Shown here piece after piece: positions 1-8,714 of a DNA stretch of 50,617 nucleotides. Within the stretch, counting starts at the first letter, position 1. Each line of letters starts with the position of its first letter. A model generated the notes under the pieces. It did not search any database. It saw only the letters and a program-made list of their open reading frames with translations, and had not been told where the DNA came from. This DNA comes from an uncultured Bacteroidales bacterium (lineage in GTDB: Bacteria > Bacteroidota > Bacteroidia > Bacteroidales > Bacteroidaceae): positions 1 through 50,617 of the forward strand of contig CADAGX010000018.1 of assembly GCA_902787575.1 (NCBI GenBank), read 5' to 3'. The translations under genes and the position numbers were made by a program.

Positions 1-345
1 AATGGTGAGAGGTGAGAGGTGAGAGGTGAGAGGTGAGAGGTGAGAGGTGAGAGGTGAGAGATTCGCTAACCTCTAACCACTAACCATTAACCATTAACCA
101 CTAACCACTAACCACTAACCTTTAAAATGGTGAGAGGTGAGAGGTGAGAGGTGAGAGGTGAGAGGTGAGAGATGAGAGATGAGAGGTGAGAGGTGAGAGA
201 TGAAAGATTCGCTAACCTCTAACCAATAACCTCTAACCAATAACCACTAACCACTAACCACTAACCACTAACCACTAAAATGGTGAGAGGTGAGAGGTGA
301 GAGATGAAAGATTCGCTAACCACTAACCACTAACCACTAACCTTT
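1..345. repeat. 7-bp repeat array with higher-order units
   Basis: The stretch alternates purine-rich heptads (GGTGAGA, occasional GATGAGA) with pyrimidine-rich heptads (CTAACCA, CTAACCT). Three higher-order units start near 1, 126 and 279 with AATGGTGAGAGG. Each goes through a junction GATTCGCTAACC (about 60, 207 and 309) into the pyrimidine arm. The two arms are largely complementary (GGT with ACC, AGA with TCT, one mismatch per heptad), so each unit could fold into an imperfect hairpin. The window begins inside the array. No gene is seen in 1-374. Confidence 0.9.
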
Positions 346-374
346 ACTTTATTTCTCTCTTCAGGGCGCGTGTT

Positions 375-2615
375 TCAGAAGCGTGTGACGTCTTCCACCT
401 CTTGGATGCGCTTGAGGTCGCGGCAGATAGCTTGCACGTCGGTTGCATCGTGCACTTCGAGCTGAATTTCTCCCCGGAAGATGCCGTCTTGACTCTGGAT
501 GTTGAGCTGGCGGATGTTGATATTGAGCTGGCCGGAGAGGATGGCTGTTATCTGATGGAGGACGCCCACGTGGTCGATGCCTTGCAGGCGGATGGTGGCA
601 GGGAAGAAGAGTTGCTTGTGGGTATCCCACTGAGCTGCGAGAATGTGGTTGCCGTCGCTGGCCTTAAGACGGGCGGCCACGGGGCACTGACGCTTGTGGA
701 TGGTGATGCGACTGAGACCATCGAAGTAGCCGAGCACGCTGTCGCCCGGTATGGGGTGGCACTCGGGGCAAATGAGGTAGCGGCCGATGGTCTCCTCGTT
801 GAGGATGAGGGGCTTGCGACGGTCCACTTTCATGGGCTCGGCAGTGGGCTGCTCTTCGGGAGCGGCGGCCTCGGCTGCGCGGTGTGGCTTGAGGAAGTGG
901 AGATAGCGACTCCATCCGCCTTGTCCTGTTTGTGCGCGCAGGCAGGATAGGTCGTCCGCCCCGAGGTGTATGGTGCCACGTGCTATGGCGGAGTAGAGGT
1001 GGGCAGCCGAGGGCTGCTGGTGGAAGCGCACGAGGCGGTCGGTGGCCTGGCTGCCGGGTTCCACCTCGGCTTGGCGCAGGAACGCAGCAAGTTGCTCTTC
1101 GCCTTGCTTCTGAAGTTCGCGCTCCTGACGTCGCAGAATGGCTTGTATCTTGCCCTTGGCCTTGGCAGTGGTGGCCACTTGGAGCCACTGGGGCGTGACC
1201 TTGGGCTGCTTGGAGGTAAGTATCTCTATCTGGTCGCCGCTCTCGAGCCGATAGCTGATGGGCACGAGGCGGTGGTTCACCTTGGCTCCGATGCAGTGTG
1301 TGCCAAGGAAGGTGTGGATGCCAAAGGCGAAGTCGAGGGCGGTGGCTCCTGCGGGCATGGTCTTGAACTCGCCCTTGGGAGTGACGACGAAAATCTCGTT
1401 GGCATAGAGGTTGAGCTTGATGGCATCGAGGAAGTCGATGGCATCGGGCTGCGGGTCGTCGAGTATCTCCTTGATGGTACGCAGCCACTTGTCGAGTTCG
1501 TTCTCGCTGTCCTCGGCTTCCTTGCCGCCTTCCTTGTACTTCCAGTGGGCGGCAAATCCCTGTTCGGCCATTTCGTCCATGCGTCGGGAGCGTATCTGTA
1601 CTTCCACCCACTGCCCAGACTTACTCATGAGTGTGGTATGGAGTGCTTGATAGCCGTTGGACTTAGGGTGCGATAGCCAGTCGCGGAAGCGTTCGGGGTG
1701 GGGTTTGTAGATGCTGCTGCAGGTGGCGTAAATCTGGAAGCACTGGGCGATCTCGTCTTGCGGTCGGTCGGGGTCGAAGATGATGCGCACGGCCAGAATG
1801 TCGTATATCTCTTCGAAGGTGACGTGCTTGTTCTGCATCTTGCTCCAGACGCTGTAGGGCGTCTTGATGCGTGCCTTTATCTCGTAGTGGAGGCCAGCTT
1901 CGTCGAGGCGTTGGCGGATGGGAGTAGTGAACTCGCGGAAGATCTCGTGCAGGTGGGCGTCCACGTCTGCCAGCTGCTGTCGGATGGAGCGGTATTCGTC
2001 GGGGTGTTCGTAACGGAAACTGAGGTCCTCAAGTTCTTCCTTCACCTTGTTCAGGCCGAGGCGATGTGCCAGTGGTGCATAGATGTAGAGCGTCTCGCCG
2101 GCAATCTTGTATTGCTTGCTGGGCAGCTGGCTGCCAAGGGTGCGCATGTTATGGAGGCGGTCGGAAATCTTGATGAGGATGACGCGGATGTCGTCGCTCA
2201 TGGTAAGGAGGAGCTTCTTGAAGGACTCGGCTTGTGCGGACGCCTTGTCTCCGAAGATTCCGCCCGAGATTTTGGTCAGTCCGTCCACGATTTCGGCAAT
2301 CTTGGGGCCGAAGATGTTCTGTATGTCCTCTACCGTATAGTCTGTGTCCTCCACTACATCATGCAGCAGCGAGGCGCAGATGCTGGTGCTGCCCAGTCCG
2401 ATTTCCTCGCAGGCTATCTGCGCCACGGCTATGGGGTGCATGATATACGGCTCGCCCGAGAGACGGCGCACTCCCTTGTGTGCCTGCCGCGCAAAGTTGT
2501 AGGCCTTCTCGATGATTTCGATGTGCTTGCGGTGGCGTGAGTGGAGGTAGGTGTCCACCAGATGGCGGTAGGCTGCGTCTACCATTTTCTCGTCTTCGAT
2601 CTCTCTCTCTGTCAT
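375..2615 (-). CDS. relA/spoT: Bifunctional (p)ppGpp synthetase/hydrolase, RelA/SpoT family
   Basis: Long RSH-family stringent-response enzyme, 746 residues, the usual full length. An N-terminal HD hydrolase domain has H60, the H85-D86 pair and the following E-D (89-90), so the hydrolase site looks intact. The synthetase domain follows (about 235-360; a conserved HPKSNGYQALHTT stretch is visible), then a TGS domain (about 405-465) and a C-terminal ACT domain (about 670-746) for ribosome/amino-acid sensing. It makes and degrades (p)ppGpp from GTP/GDP and ATP. It is the last gene of the parA-parB-DUF5683-mltD run, 76 nt after mltD, and that gap is filled with 7-bp repeats. The start ATG at 2613-2615 is the first in frame and matches the family N-terminus. 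Whether synthetase or hydrolase dominates in vivo cannot be read from sequence. Confidence 0.95.
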   Translation of the reverse strand: MTEREIEDEKMVDAAYRHLVDTYLHSRHRKHIEIIEKAYNFARQAHKGVRRLSGEPYIMHPIAVAQIACEEIGLGSTSICASLLHDVVEDTDYTVEDIQNIFGPKIAEIVDGLTKISGGIFGDKASAQAESFKKLLLTMSDDIRVILIKISDRLHNMRTLGSQLPSKQYKIAGETLYIYAPLAHRLGLNKVKEELEDLSFRYEHPDEYRSIRQQLADVDAHLHEIFREFTTPIRQRLDEAGLHYEIKARIKTPYSVWSKMQNKHVTFEEIYDILAVRIIFDPDRPQDEIAQCFQIYATCSSIYKPHPERFRDWLSHPKSNGYQALHTTLMSKSGQWVEVQIRSRRMDEMAEQGFAAHWKYKEGGKEAEDSENELDKWLRTIKEILDDPQPDAIDFLDAIKLNLYANEIFVVTPKGEFKTMPAGATALDFAFGIHTFLGTHCIGAKVNHRLVPISYRLESGDQIEILTSKQPKVTPQWLQVATTAKAKGKIQAILRRQERELQKQGEEQLAAFLRQAEVEPGSQATDRLVRFHQQPSAAHLYSAIARGTIHLGADDLSCLRAQTGQGGWSRYLHFLKPHRAAEAAAPEEQPTAEPMKVDRRKPLILNEETIGRYLICPECHPIPGDSVLGYFDGLSRITIHKRQCPVAARLKASDGNHILAAQWDTHKQLFFPATIRLQGIDHVGVLHQITAILSGQLNINIRQLNIQSQDGIFRGEIQLEVHDATDVQAICRDLKRIQEVEDVTRF

Positions 2616-2620
2616 CTTTA

Positions 2621-2662
2621 TTATTGGTTATAGGTGAGAGGTTATAGGTTATGGGTAATCCC
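2621..2662. repeat. 7-bp repeat cluster between mltD and rsh
   Basis: Consecutive heptads TTATTGG, TTATAGG, TGAGAGG, TTATAGG, TTATGGG, TAATCCC sit directly upstream of the rsh start. Same family as the array at 1-345. Confidence 0.8.
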
Positions 2663-2691
2663 CCTCTCGGGAGTGTATAGTGGGTGGGGCT

Positions 2692-3969
2692 TTACTTCAC
2701 TCTCAGTTTCTGTCCGGCTCTGATGTTTGTTCCTTTTATTCCGTTAAGGCGTTGCAGGCGTGCAACTGTGGTATGGTTGCGGCGGGCTATGGCTCCCAGT
2801 GTGTCGCCACTGCGCACGGTTACAGATGAACCGCGGCCTCTACTCCCGCTACGGCTGGCTGCCTTGTGTTCCTCTCTGCTGGCCACTTCCACCACTCGGC
2901 GGTTAGGCTTGAGCGTCTCGGGCCGACAAGCATAGACCGAGTCTTCAGCTTCAAGGAATGTGCTGATGGCTGCAGTGGGCATTCGCAGTGTGCAGGGGCG
3001 GCTGTCAGCGGGGATAAGCGTGGTGCGATACTGCGGGTTGAGTGCGCGCAGTTCGTCTATGTCTGTCTTGCAGACTGCTGCAATCTGTTCCATATAGACG
3101 CTGCGGTGCAGTTGTAGGGTGTCGGTGCCGGCCGGCAGGACGGTCTGTACGGGGCAGATGTTATGGTCGCAGTAGTAATTCATTATATAATTGGCTGCAA
3201 TGAAGGCCGGCACGTAGCCTTGTGTCTCGCGGGGCAGATAGGGCCAGATTTTCCAGTAGTCGGTCTGTCCGCCAGAGCGCTTGATGGCCCGGCTCACGTT
3301 TCCCGGCCCACAGTTGTAGCTGGCAATGACGAGCGTCCAGTCGTGGAAGATTTCGTATAGGTCACGCAAATATCGAGCTGCGGCGTAGCTGGCTTTTATG
3401 GGGTCGCGGCGGTCGTCTATGAGGCTCGTCACCTCCAGCCCGTACTGCTTTCCGGTGGTAATCATAAACTGCCAGAGTCCGGCGGCACCGGCGCGGCTGG
3501 TGGCTCCGGGATTGAGCGCGCTTTCGATTACAGGAAGGTACTTCAGTTCGAGCGGCAGCTGGTAGCTCTCTAGCGCGTCCTCAAAGAGCGGAGTGTAGAA
3601 GTTGCTTGCTCCAAGCATTATGCTCACCGAGCGGCGCAGTCGTCCGCTGTATTGGTCTATGTATCGTGCCACCACTTCGTTGTAAGGCATCTCTATTACG
3701 TTTGGCAAGCGGCTGAGACGCTGGATGTAAACTTCTGCCGGGAAGGTGGGATTCTCGCCTGTTGAGTGGCAACTGTCATCGTTCGAGAGGAACTTGCGGA
3801 CGTTCCATTCGTGCAGCAGGCTGTCGATCTCTCTGGGCTGCATTCCCTCAGGCAGCACCAGCGAATCTTCGGCCAACGCCTCCTCCTCCTCGGTCTGCGC
3901 GCTCATTGGCTGGCTACTCGTAAAGAGGAAGCCCAGTGCCGCGAGTGCTATGTATAGGTGTTTTCTCAT
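2692..3969 (-). CDS. mltD: MltD-like lytic transglycosylase with LysM
   Basis: Secreted peptidoglycan lytic transglycosylase of 425 residues that cleaves the MurNAc-GlcNAc bond to form 1,6-anhydroMurNAc. A signal peptide covers residues 1-25 (hydrophobic core ALAALGFLFTSS, ending SAQ). The SLT domain (about 120-290) carries the catalytic Glu149 in PVIESALNP, the GLWQF motif, and the ASYNCGPGNV motif typical of family 1 SLTs. One LysM domain lies at the C-terminus (about 378-425; SGDTLGAIARR). It sits between DUF5683 (21 nt upstream) and rsh, the order usual in Bacteroides relatives. Most MltD proteins have two or more LysM repeats; only one is seen here. Confidence 0.93.
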   Translation of the reverse strand: MRKHLYIALAALGFLFTSSQPMSAQTEEEEALAEDSLVLPEGMQPREIDSLLHEWNVRKFLSNDDSCHSTGENPTFPAEVYIQRLSRLPNVIEMPYNEVVARYIDQYSGRLRRSVSIMLGASNFYTPLFEDALESYQLPLELKYLPVIESALNPGATSRAGAAGLWQFMITTGKQYGLEVTSLIDDRRDPIKASYAAARYLRDLYEIFHDWTLVIASYNCGPGNVSRAIKRSGGQTDYWKIWPYLPRETQGYVPAFIAANYIMNYYCDHNICPVQTVLPAGTDTLQLHRSVYMEQIAAVCKTDIDELRALNPQYRTTLIPADSRPCTLRMPTAAISTFLEAEDSVYACRPETLKPNRRVVEVASREEHKAASRSGSRGRGSSVTVRSGDTLGAIARRNHTTVARLQRLNGIKGTNIRAGQKLRVK

Positions 3970-3990
3970 TTTCGAAACTTTTATTCTCTT

Positions 3991-4677
3991 TTAAAACGTT
4001 AGGCTGCATTGCATGCCCACTGCCACGTTTCGCTGCGTGCCGCACCGGGTCTCAAAGGCTGCCGGCTGCAGTCGCAGGCTCAGGTCGGTGCTGATATCGA
4101 ACGAAGAGAGCTCGGCATCGACATAGGCATCTATGATGGAGATGAGATAGACGCCAGCAAAGGCGAAGATACTCATGTCTCGATACTTGCGGAAGTAGTT
4201 TTTCTTGTTCTTGAATATGGTCTTGAATCGTTCTTCCTTGCCCGAAATATCATAGCCCAGCGGTAGCATCTTCTCGTAGCTCTTTGTGCCAGGGTCGCTG
4301 TCCATAATATCGAGATAAGCCTGACTGTAGTCGTGCAGCATCTGGTTGTTCCAGGTCAGAGCGTATGTGCAGCCGAGAAATCCTCCGTACACCACAGGCA
4401 GTTTCCAGTACTTGCGGTTGTAAATCTGTCCGCCGCCCGGAAAGACGAGGGCAATCCACATGGAGCGTATCGGGTCGGGGCAGAAGCGCTCTCCCTCGCG
4501 CTGCAACGGAATGTTAATGAGGCTGTCTGTGATGGCCAGAAAGGCAGCAGTGTCTATGCGTAGCGTGTCCGGCTCATCGGTTACCGCCGGCTCCTGTGCT
4601 CGCAGCGTATGCAACGAGCAGCAGAGCAGCACCAATGTGGCTGTCAACCTCAGACAGATGTTTCGCGTTCGGCTCAA
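3991..4677 (-). CDS. DUF5683 membrane protein
   Basis: Conserved Bacteroidetes protein of unknown function, 228 residues. An N-terminal hydrophobic signal (1-27, ending LRAQ) is followed by a motif FPGGGQIYNRKYWK, a hydrophobic segment after it, and a second one (SIFAFAGVYLISIIDAYVDA). That pattern is characteristic of DUF5683, a family that pairs a short Gly-rich P-G-x-G-Q-x-Y motif with membrane helices. It starts 3 nt after the parB stop, so the two are almost certainly co-translated. The function is unknown; its fixed place beside parB and mltD suggests a role in envelope or division. Confidence 0.85.
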   Translation of the reverse strand: MSRTRNICLRLTATLVLLCCSLHTLRAQEPAVTDEPDTLRIDTAAFLAITDSLINIPLQREGERFCPDPIRSMWIALVFPGGGQIYNRKYWKLPVVYGGFLGCTYALTWNNQMLHDYSQAYLDIMDSDPGTKSYEKMLPLGYDISGKEERFKTIFKNKKNYFRKYRDMSIFAFAGVYLISIIDAYVDAELSSFDISTDLSLRLQPAAFETRCGTQRNVAVGMQCSLTF

Positions 4678-4680
4678 TCT

Positions 4681-5577
4681 TCAGCGTTTCAGTTCGTCCA
4701 ACAATTCGATGATTCGCTCCAGCTCGCTGTCGTTTGCAAACGGGATGCTGATTTTTCCGCGTCCCGTCTCGGAGCATGTGAGTTGCACTTTTGTGCGGAA
4801 TAGTTTGCTCAGGCTCTCCTTCAGCGCATTGTATTCGAGGCTCAGCGAGGCACCTTTAGGCTTGATGCGGCGGCCGCTCTGGCTCTTCACCGAAGCGCCC
4901 TCGGCCAGCGTCTTCACCATTTCCTCTATGCGTCGCACACTCATCTTCTCTTTCTTCATTTCGTTGAAGACCTTGAGCTGAGTCGTCGGGTCGCTCAGTG
5001 CGAGCAGTGCCCGAGCGTGTCCCATGTCTATCTCCCTGTTCTTCAGCGCTACCTGAATGTTGGCGGGCAGCTTCAGCAGGCGTAGGTAGTTGGTCACGGT
5101 GGCTCGGTTCTTTCCCACTCGGTCGCTCAGCTGTTCCTGAGTGAGTCCGTACTTCTCGAGCAGGTGCTGATAGGCCAGTGCAATCTCCAGAGCTGTAAGG
5201 TCTTGCCGCTGGATGTTCTCCACGAGTGCCATTTCCATCATGTTCTCGTCGTCCACCGTTCGGATATAGGCGGGAATCCGAGTCAGTCCCGCCAGCTGAC
5301 TTGCTCGCCAGCGGCGCTCACCGGCTATGATTATGTACGAGCCGTCGCCCATGTCTCGCAGCGTGATAGGCTGCACGATTCCTATCTGTTTGATGCTGGC
5401 AGCCAGTTCCTGCAGGCTGTTTTCGTCAAATTCTCGCCTCGGCTGGTCGGGATTGGGCCGAATCTGCTCCACCAGCACTTCATTGATGCTCGAAGAACCT
5501 TCGGTCTTTACTTCATCCATGCTGATGAGTGCGTCCAGACCACGTCCCAGCGCTTGGTATTTCTTTCGTATGGCCAT
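4681..5577 (-). CDS. parB: ParB/Spo0J chromosome partitioning protein
   Basis: DNA-binding CTP-dependent clamp of the ParABS system, 298 residues. The N-terminal start (MAIRKKYQALGRGLDALI) is typical of chromosomal ParB. The N-terminal CTPase domain contains the GERRWRA arginine box (86-92), a helix-turn-helix follows (about 130-165, with LTQEQLSDRVGKNRATV), and a C-terminal dimerisation segment closes the protein. It lies 40 nt downstream of parA in the same direction. No parS palindrome was recognised in this window. Confidence 0.96.
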   Translation of the reverse strand: MAIRKKYQALGRGLDALISMDEVKTEGSSSINEVLVEQIRPNPDQPRREFDENSLQELAASIKQIGIVQPITLRDMGDGSYIIIAGERRWRASQLAGLTRIPAYIRTVDDENMMEMALVENIQRQDLTALEIALAYQHLLEKYGLTQEQLSDRVGKNRATVTNYLRLLKLPANIQVALKNREIDMGHARALLALSDPTTQLKVFNEMKKEKMSVRRIEEMVKTLAEGASVKSQSGRRIKPKGASLSLEYNALKESLSKLFRTKVQLTCSETGRGKISIPFANDSELERIIELLDELKR

Positions 5578-5584
5578 TCTTTCT

Positions 5585-5619
5585 TAAATGGTTATTGGTT
5601 ATTGCTTAGAGGTTCTCTC
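5585..5619. repeat. 7-bp repeat cluster between parA and parB
   Basis: Heptads TAAATGG, TTATTGG, TTATTGC, TTAGAGG, TTCTCTC run through the parA-parB gap. They end on the parA stop codon (plus-strand tca at 5618-5620). Confidence 0.7.
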
Positions 5620-6385
5620 ACCGTTCACTTTTCTTTATGATTTCCTCGGCCAACTTCAGGTGAGTCTTGGCTCCCACCGAGTCGGCATCATATAGCAGCA
5701 CGGGCATACCGTGCCCAGGTGCCTCGCTCAGCTTCACGTTTCGCGGTATTACGGTATTGAAAACCAGTTCTCGGAAGTGCCGCTTTACGTCGCTGTACAC
5801 TTGGTTGGCCAGTCGGAGGCGGCTGTCGTACATGGTCAGCAGGAAGCCTTCGATAGAGAGCGTCGGATTGAGCTTCGACTTCACAATCTTTATCGTATTT
5901 AGCAGTTTGCTGATGCCCTCCAGCGCAAAGTATTCGCACTGCACCGGAATGATTACGCTGTCTGCAGCCGTCAGTGCGTTTACTGTGATGAGTCCAAGGC
6001 TCGGGCTGCAGTCAATGAGTATGTAGTCGTACTCCTCGTTCACCGTCTTCAGCAGTTCCTTCAGCACTGTCTCGCGGCCTTTAGCTGAGAGCATCTCTAT
6101 TTCGGCTCCCACCAAGTCGATATGCGAGGGCACAATGTCCAGCCCCTCTATGTCTGTAGTGTAGATGGCCTCGCGGATGTCTAAGTGGTTTACCAGCACA
6201 TGGTAGAGCGAACACTCCACCTGCTTCACATCTACTCCCATTCCCGACGAGGCGTTTGCCTGCGGGTCGGCATCAATGAGCAGCACTCTCTTCTCCAGCG
6301 TGGCCAGCGAGGCCGAGAGGTTCATGCTGGTGGTGGTCTTTCCCACTCCTCCCTTCTGATTGGCTATGGCTATAATCTTGCTCAT
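5618..6385 (-). CDS. parA: ParA/Soj family chromosome partitioning ATPase
   Basis: Deviant Walker ATPase of the ParABS system, 255 residues. The Walker A motif KGGVGKTT is at residues 11-18, the A' motif [10 protein letters not shown] follows, and LIDCSPSLG is the Walker B region. An in-frame ATG 25 codons upstream (6460) was rejected: the promoter box TACCTTTG (6430-6437) lies inside that extension, so the transcript starts after it, and ParA proteins begin just before the A-x-x-x-KGG strand. First gene of the minus-strand operon, divergent from surE. Confidence 0.96.
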   Translation of the reverse strand: MSKIIAIANQKGGVGKTTTSMNLSASLATLEKRVLLIDADPQANASSGMGVDVKQVECSLYHVLVNHLDIREAIYTTDIEGLDIVPSHIDLVGAEIEMLSAKGRETVLKELLKTVNEEYDYILIDCSPSLGLITVNALTAADSVIIPVQCEYFALEGISKLLNTIKIVKSKLNPTLSIEGFLLTMYDSRLRLANQVYSDVKRHFRELVFNTVIPRNVKLSEAPGHGMPVLLYDADSVGAKTHLKLAEEIIKKSER

Positions 6386-6429
6386 ATTTTGTTTTCCTGT
6401 TTTGTCCGTTCGAATTTTCTTTTTCAGAA

Positions 6430-6437
6430 CAAAGGTA
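6430..6437 (-). promoter_or_regulatory. Bacteroidetes -7 box of the parA operon
   Basis: TACCTTTG on the minus strand matches the Bacteroidetes primary sigma consensus TAnnTTTG and lies 44 nt before the parA ATG. No convincing -33 TTTG is visible. Confidence 0.7.
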
Positions 6438-6602
6438 GGCATTTCTGCCTGCTCGGCCACGCATTTTCCTGCGCAGAATGCAGAATGTGTTAATAACTCG
6501 CGTGCAATGTTAATAACTCGCGCGTCCGAGCGTACGTTAAGCTCCCAAGGTGCGAAGATAAGATTTTCTTTCCGAAAAACCGCTTTTTTAAACCTTTTTT
6601 AG

Positions 6603-6610
6603 TATTTTTG
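6603..6610 (+). promoter_or_regulatory. -7 box of surE
   Basis: TATTTTTG matches TAnnTTTG and lies 22 nt before the surE ATG. With the parA box it makes 6386-6632 a divergent promoter region. Confidence 0.7.
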
Positions 6611-6632
6611 TGCCAAAATTCATAGAATCAAT

Positions 6633-7406
6633 ATGTCCAAACGTCCCTTAATACTTATCTCCAACGATGATGGAGTGCAGGCTCAGGGGCTTCGAGTGCT
6701 CACCCGCCTCATGTGCCAGTTGGGTGAAGTTGTGGTGGTGGCACCCGACTCGGCTCGCAGCGGTTCAGCTTGTGCCATCACGCCCATAGAGCCAGTGCGC
6801 CTACGGCTCATCCGTCAGGAGGAGGGTCTCAGCATATATGCCTGCACGGGCACTCCGGTGGACTGCGTGAAGCTGGCACTCGAGAAGGTCGTGCCGCGGC
6901 GTCCCGACTTGGTGGTGAGCGGCATCAACCATGGTGATAACGCCTCCGTGAGTCTCCACTACAGCGGCACCGTAGGCTGTATCCTCGAGGCTTGCATGAA
7001 AGGTGTGCCTGCCATAGCCTTTAGCCTCCGCACCCGCGAGTTGCAGTGCGATTTTTCGCCCTACGAGGCCACCATCCTCCGAGTGGCTCGCCACGTGCTG
7101 CTCGAAGGCCTTCCGCAGGACGTCTGCCTGAATGTGAACTTCCCGCAGGTGGCCGCGCTTGCTGGCGAGCGCCTTTGCCGCATGGCTCGTGGCAACTGGC
7201 AGCAGGAGTGGCGAGAGAGTGAGCGCGAAGGTGAATACCAGTTGACCGGTTACTTCACCAACCTTGAGCCCGAAGCTGACGACACCGACTACTGGGCCAT
7301 CGACCATGGCTTTGCAGCCATCACACCCCTGCAGTTGGATATGACGTTTTTCCCGTCGGGAAGGGAGAATGGAGTAGAGATTAAGGGATTAGGAAATGGG
7401 GATTGA
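6633..7406 (+). CDS. surE: 5'/3'-nucleotidase SurE
   Basis: Survival protein SurE, a metal-dependent phosphatase acting on nucleoside 5'- and 3'-monophosphates and short polyphosphate; 257 residues. The N-terminal metal-binding motif ISNDDGVQAQGL (N11, D12, D13) and the SGINHGDNASVSLHYSGTVG active-site segment are intact. Its last nine codons are encoded by the left arm of a 7-bp repeat (GATTAAG, GGATTAG, GAAATGG, GGATTGA, 7379-7406), the TGA stop being the end of the last heptad. The C-terminal tail V-E-I-K-G-L-G-N-G-D is therefore probably not a conserved part of the fold. Confidence 0.95.
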   Translation: MSKRPLILISNDDGVQAQGLRVLTRLMCQLGEVVVVAPDSARSGSACAITPIEPVRLRLIRQEEGLSIYACTGTPVDCVKLALEKVVPRRPDLVVSGINHGDNASVSLHYSGTVGCILEACMKGVPAIAFSLRTRELQCDFSPYEATILRVARHVLLEGLPQDVCLNVNFPQVAALAGERLCRMARGNWQQEWRESEREGEYQLTGYFTNLEPEADDTDYWAIDHGFAAITPLQLDMTFFPSGRENGVEIKGLGNGD

Positions 7407-7483
7407 TGGACTAAGGAACTCCTAATTTCTTACCCCTAATCCCCAATAATCATAATCTAAGAACCAGCCCTAAACCCTAATCC
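7379..7483. repeat. Two-arm 7-bp repeat, surE tail to lpxB leader
   Basis: The left arm has four purine heptads (7379-7406) inside the surE 3' end. The right arm has nine consecutive heptads from 7421 (CCTAATT, TCTTACC, CCTAATC, CCCAATA, ATCATAA, TCTAAGA, ACCAGCC, CTAAACC, CTAATCC). GGATTAG in the left arm is the complement of CTAATCC in the right, so an imperfect hairpin is possible. The end of the right arm contains CCCTAAACCCTAA, identical to plant-type telomere heptamers. Confidence 0.8.
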
Positions 7484-7491
7484 AAAGTAAT

Positions 7492-8631
7492 ATGAAATAT
7501 TACTTCATAGTTGGCGAAGCCAGTGGCGACTTGCATGCCAGCCATCTTATGGCGGCATTGCGTAGCGAAGACCCCGAGGCCGAGTTCCGCTTCTTTGGCG
7601 GCGACCTCATGGCGGCTCAGGGTGGTACGCTCGTCCGCCACTATCGAGAGATAGCCTATATGGGCGTCGTGCCCGTGCTGCTACATGCCCGCACCATCCT
7701 GCGAGCCCTTTCCCATTGCCAGCGCGACATCATAGCATGGCAGCCCGATGTGGTTGTGCTGGTGGACTATCCCGGCTTCAACCTCCGCATGGCACGCTTC
7801 GTGAAGCAGCATACCCAGATTCCAGTTTTCTACTATATTGCTCCCAAGATATGGGCATGGAAGGAGCGTCGCATCCGCAGTATTCGCAGTTATGTGGATG
7901 AGCTTTTCAGCATCCTGCCATTCGAGGTGGACTTCTTCGAGAGGAAGCATCATTATCCCATACACTATGTGGGCAATCCCACTGTAGATGAAGTGGCTGC
8001 CCATCGACCTACGTCTTCCACTTGGCAGAAGCCTGTCATCGCCTTGTTGCCTGGCAGCCGCGAGCACGAGATACGCGAAAATCTGCCCCGTATGCTGGAG
8101 GCGGCAGCGCCCTACGCTCGCGACTATCAACTCCTTGTGGCTCAAGCGCCCAGTCAGCCCGACTCTGTCTATAATCCCATCATCGAGAACTGTCGTCGTC
8201 GCTTCTTTTCCGATGTATTGATGCCGGTGGGACTGCAGTCGGGCGGCACGTTCCAGCTGCTCTCCTGCGCCACCGCGGCTCTTGTGGCCAGTGGCACTGC
8301 CACGCTGGAGACAGCCCTATTGCGCGTTCCTCAGGTTGTGTGCTACCGCATGCAGCCTGCTTGGCTCGTCTCGCTGCTGCGTCCGCTCGTGTTGCGCATT
8401 CCCTACGTCTCGCTTGTCAATCTTGTGGCCGGCCGCCAAGTGGTGCCCGAGCTGATAGCTGCGCAGATGACCGCCGCAAATGTTCGCCGCCATCTCGCTG
8501 CAATCCTGCCCGGAGCCTCCGATCGAGAGTCGCAGTTGCAGGGCTACGAAGACGTGGCGCGCCTATTGGGCCAGCCCGGAGCGCCTCAGCGAGCTGCCCG
8601 CCTGATGGTGTCATTGTTGCGTCACGAGTAG
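7492..8631 (+). CDS. lpxB: Lipid-A-disaccharide synthase
   Basis: GT19 glycosyltransferase that joins UDP-2,3-diacylglucosamine and lipid X to make the lipid A disaccharide at the inner membrane; 379 residues, normal length. Family hallmarks are the N-terminal [13 protein letters not shown] segment, [10 protein letters not shown], the [14 protein letters not shown] stretch and [10 protein letters not shown]. The C-terminal half has [14 protein letters not shown] (donor nucleotide binding). It follows surE by 85 nt of repeat sequence, the pairing common in Bacteroides relatives; no separate promoter box is obvious in that gap. Confidence 0.96.
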   Translation: MKYYFIVGEASGDLHASHLMAALRSEDPEAEFRFFGGDLMAAQGGTLVRHYREIAYMGVVPVLLHARTILRALSHCQRDIIAWQPDVVVLVDYPGFNLRMARFVKQHTQIPVFYYIAPKIWAWKERRIRSIRSYVDELFSILPFEVDFFERKHHYPIHYVGNPTVDEVAAHRPTSSTWQKPVIALLPGSREHEIRENLPRMLEAAAPYARDYQLLVAQAPSQPDSVYNPIIENCRRRFFSDVLMPVGLQSGGTFQLLSCATAALVASGTATLETALLRVPQVVCYRMQPAWLVSLLRPLVLRIPYVSLVNLVAGRQVVPELIAAQMTAANVRRHLAAILPGASDRESQLQGYEDVARLLGQPGAPQRAARLMVSLLRHE

Positions 8632-8658
8632 GTAGTCCCATTTTTTCCTGTCCGAAAG

Positions 8659-8689
8659 TTGTGGCGGGAAGAATAATTTTGTATCTTTG
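8659..8689 (+). promoter_or_regulatory. Promoter of the GH127/GtaA unit
   Basis: A TTG (8659-8661) as possible -33 element, 20 nt spacing, then -7 box TATCTTTG (8682-8689). The start codon follows 25 nt after the box. Confidence 0.75.
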
Positions 8690-8714
8690 CAGCCACACTG
8701 ACGAAAAAAATAGT

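Noticed and set aside
1-345. CRISPR-like look of the left-end repeats
   Set aside because: Period is 7 bp with no unique spacers and no cas genes.
1698-2540. 280-residue open frame antisense to rsh
   Set aside because: Reverse-strand shadow of the conserved HD and synthetase domains.
7421-7483. Telomere or linear chromosome end
   Set aside because: Only two telomere-type heptamers in a degenerate run, inside a gene-dense region with continuous operons on both sides.
8340-8714. Upstream extension of the GH127 frame into lpxB
   Set aside because: Overlaps lpxB codons; promoter and signal peptide define a later start.
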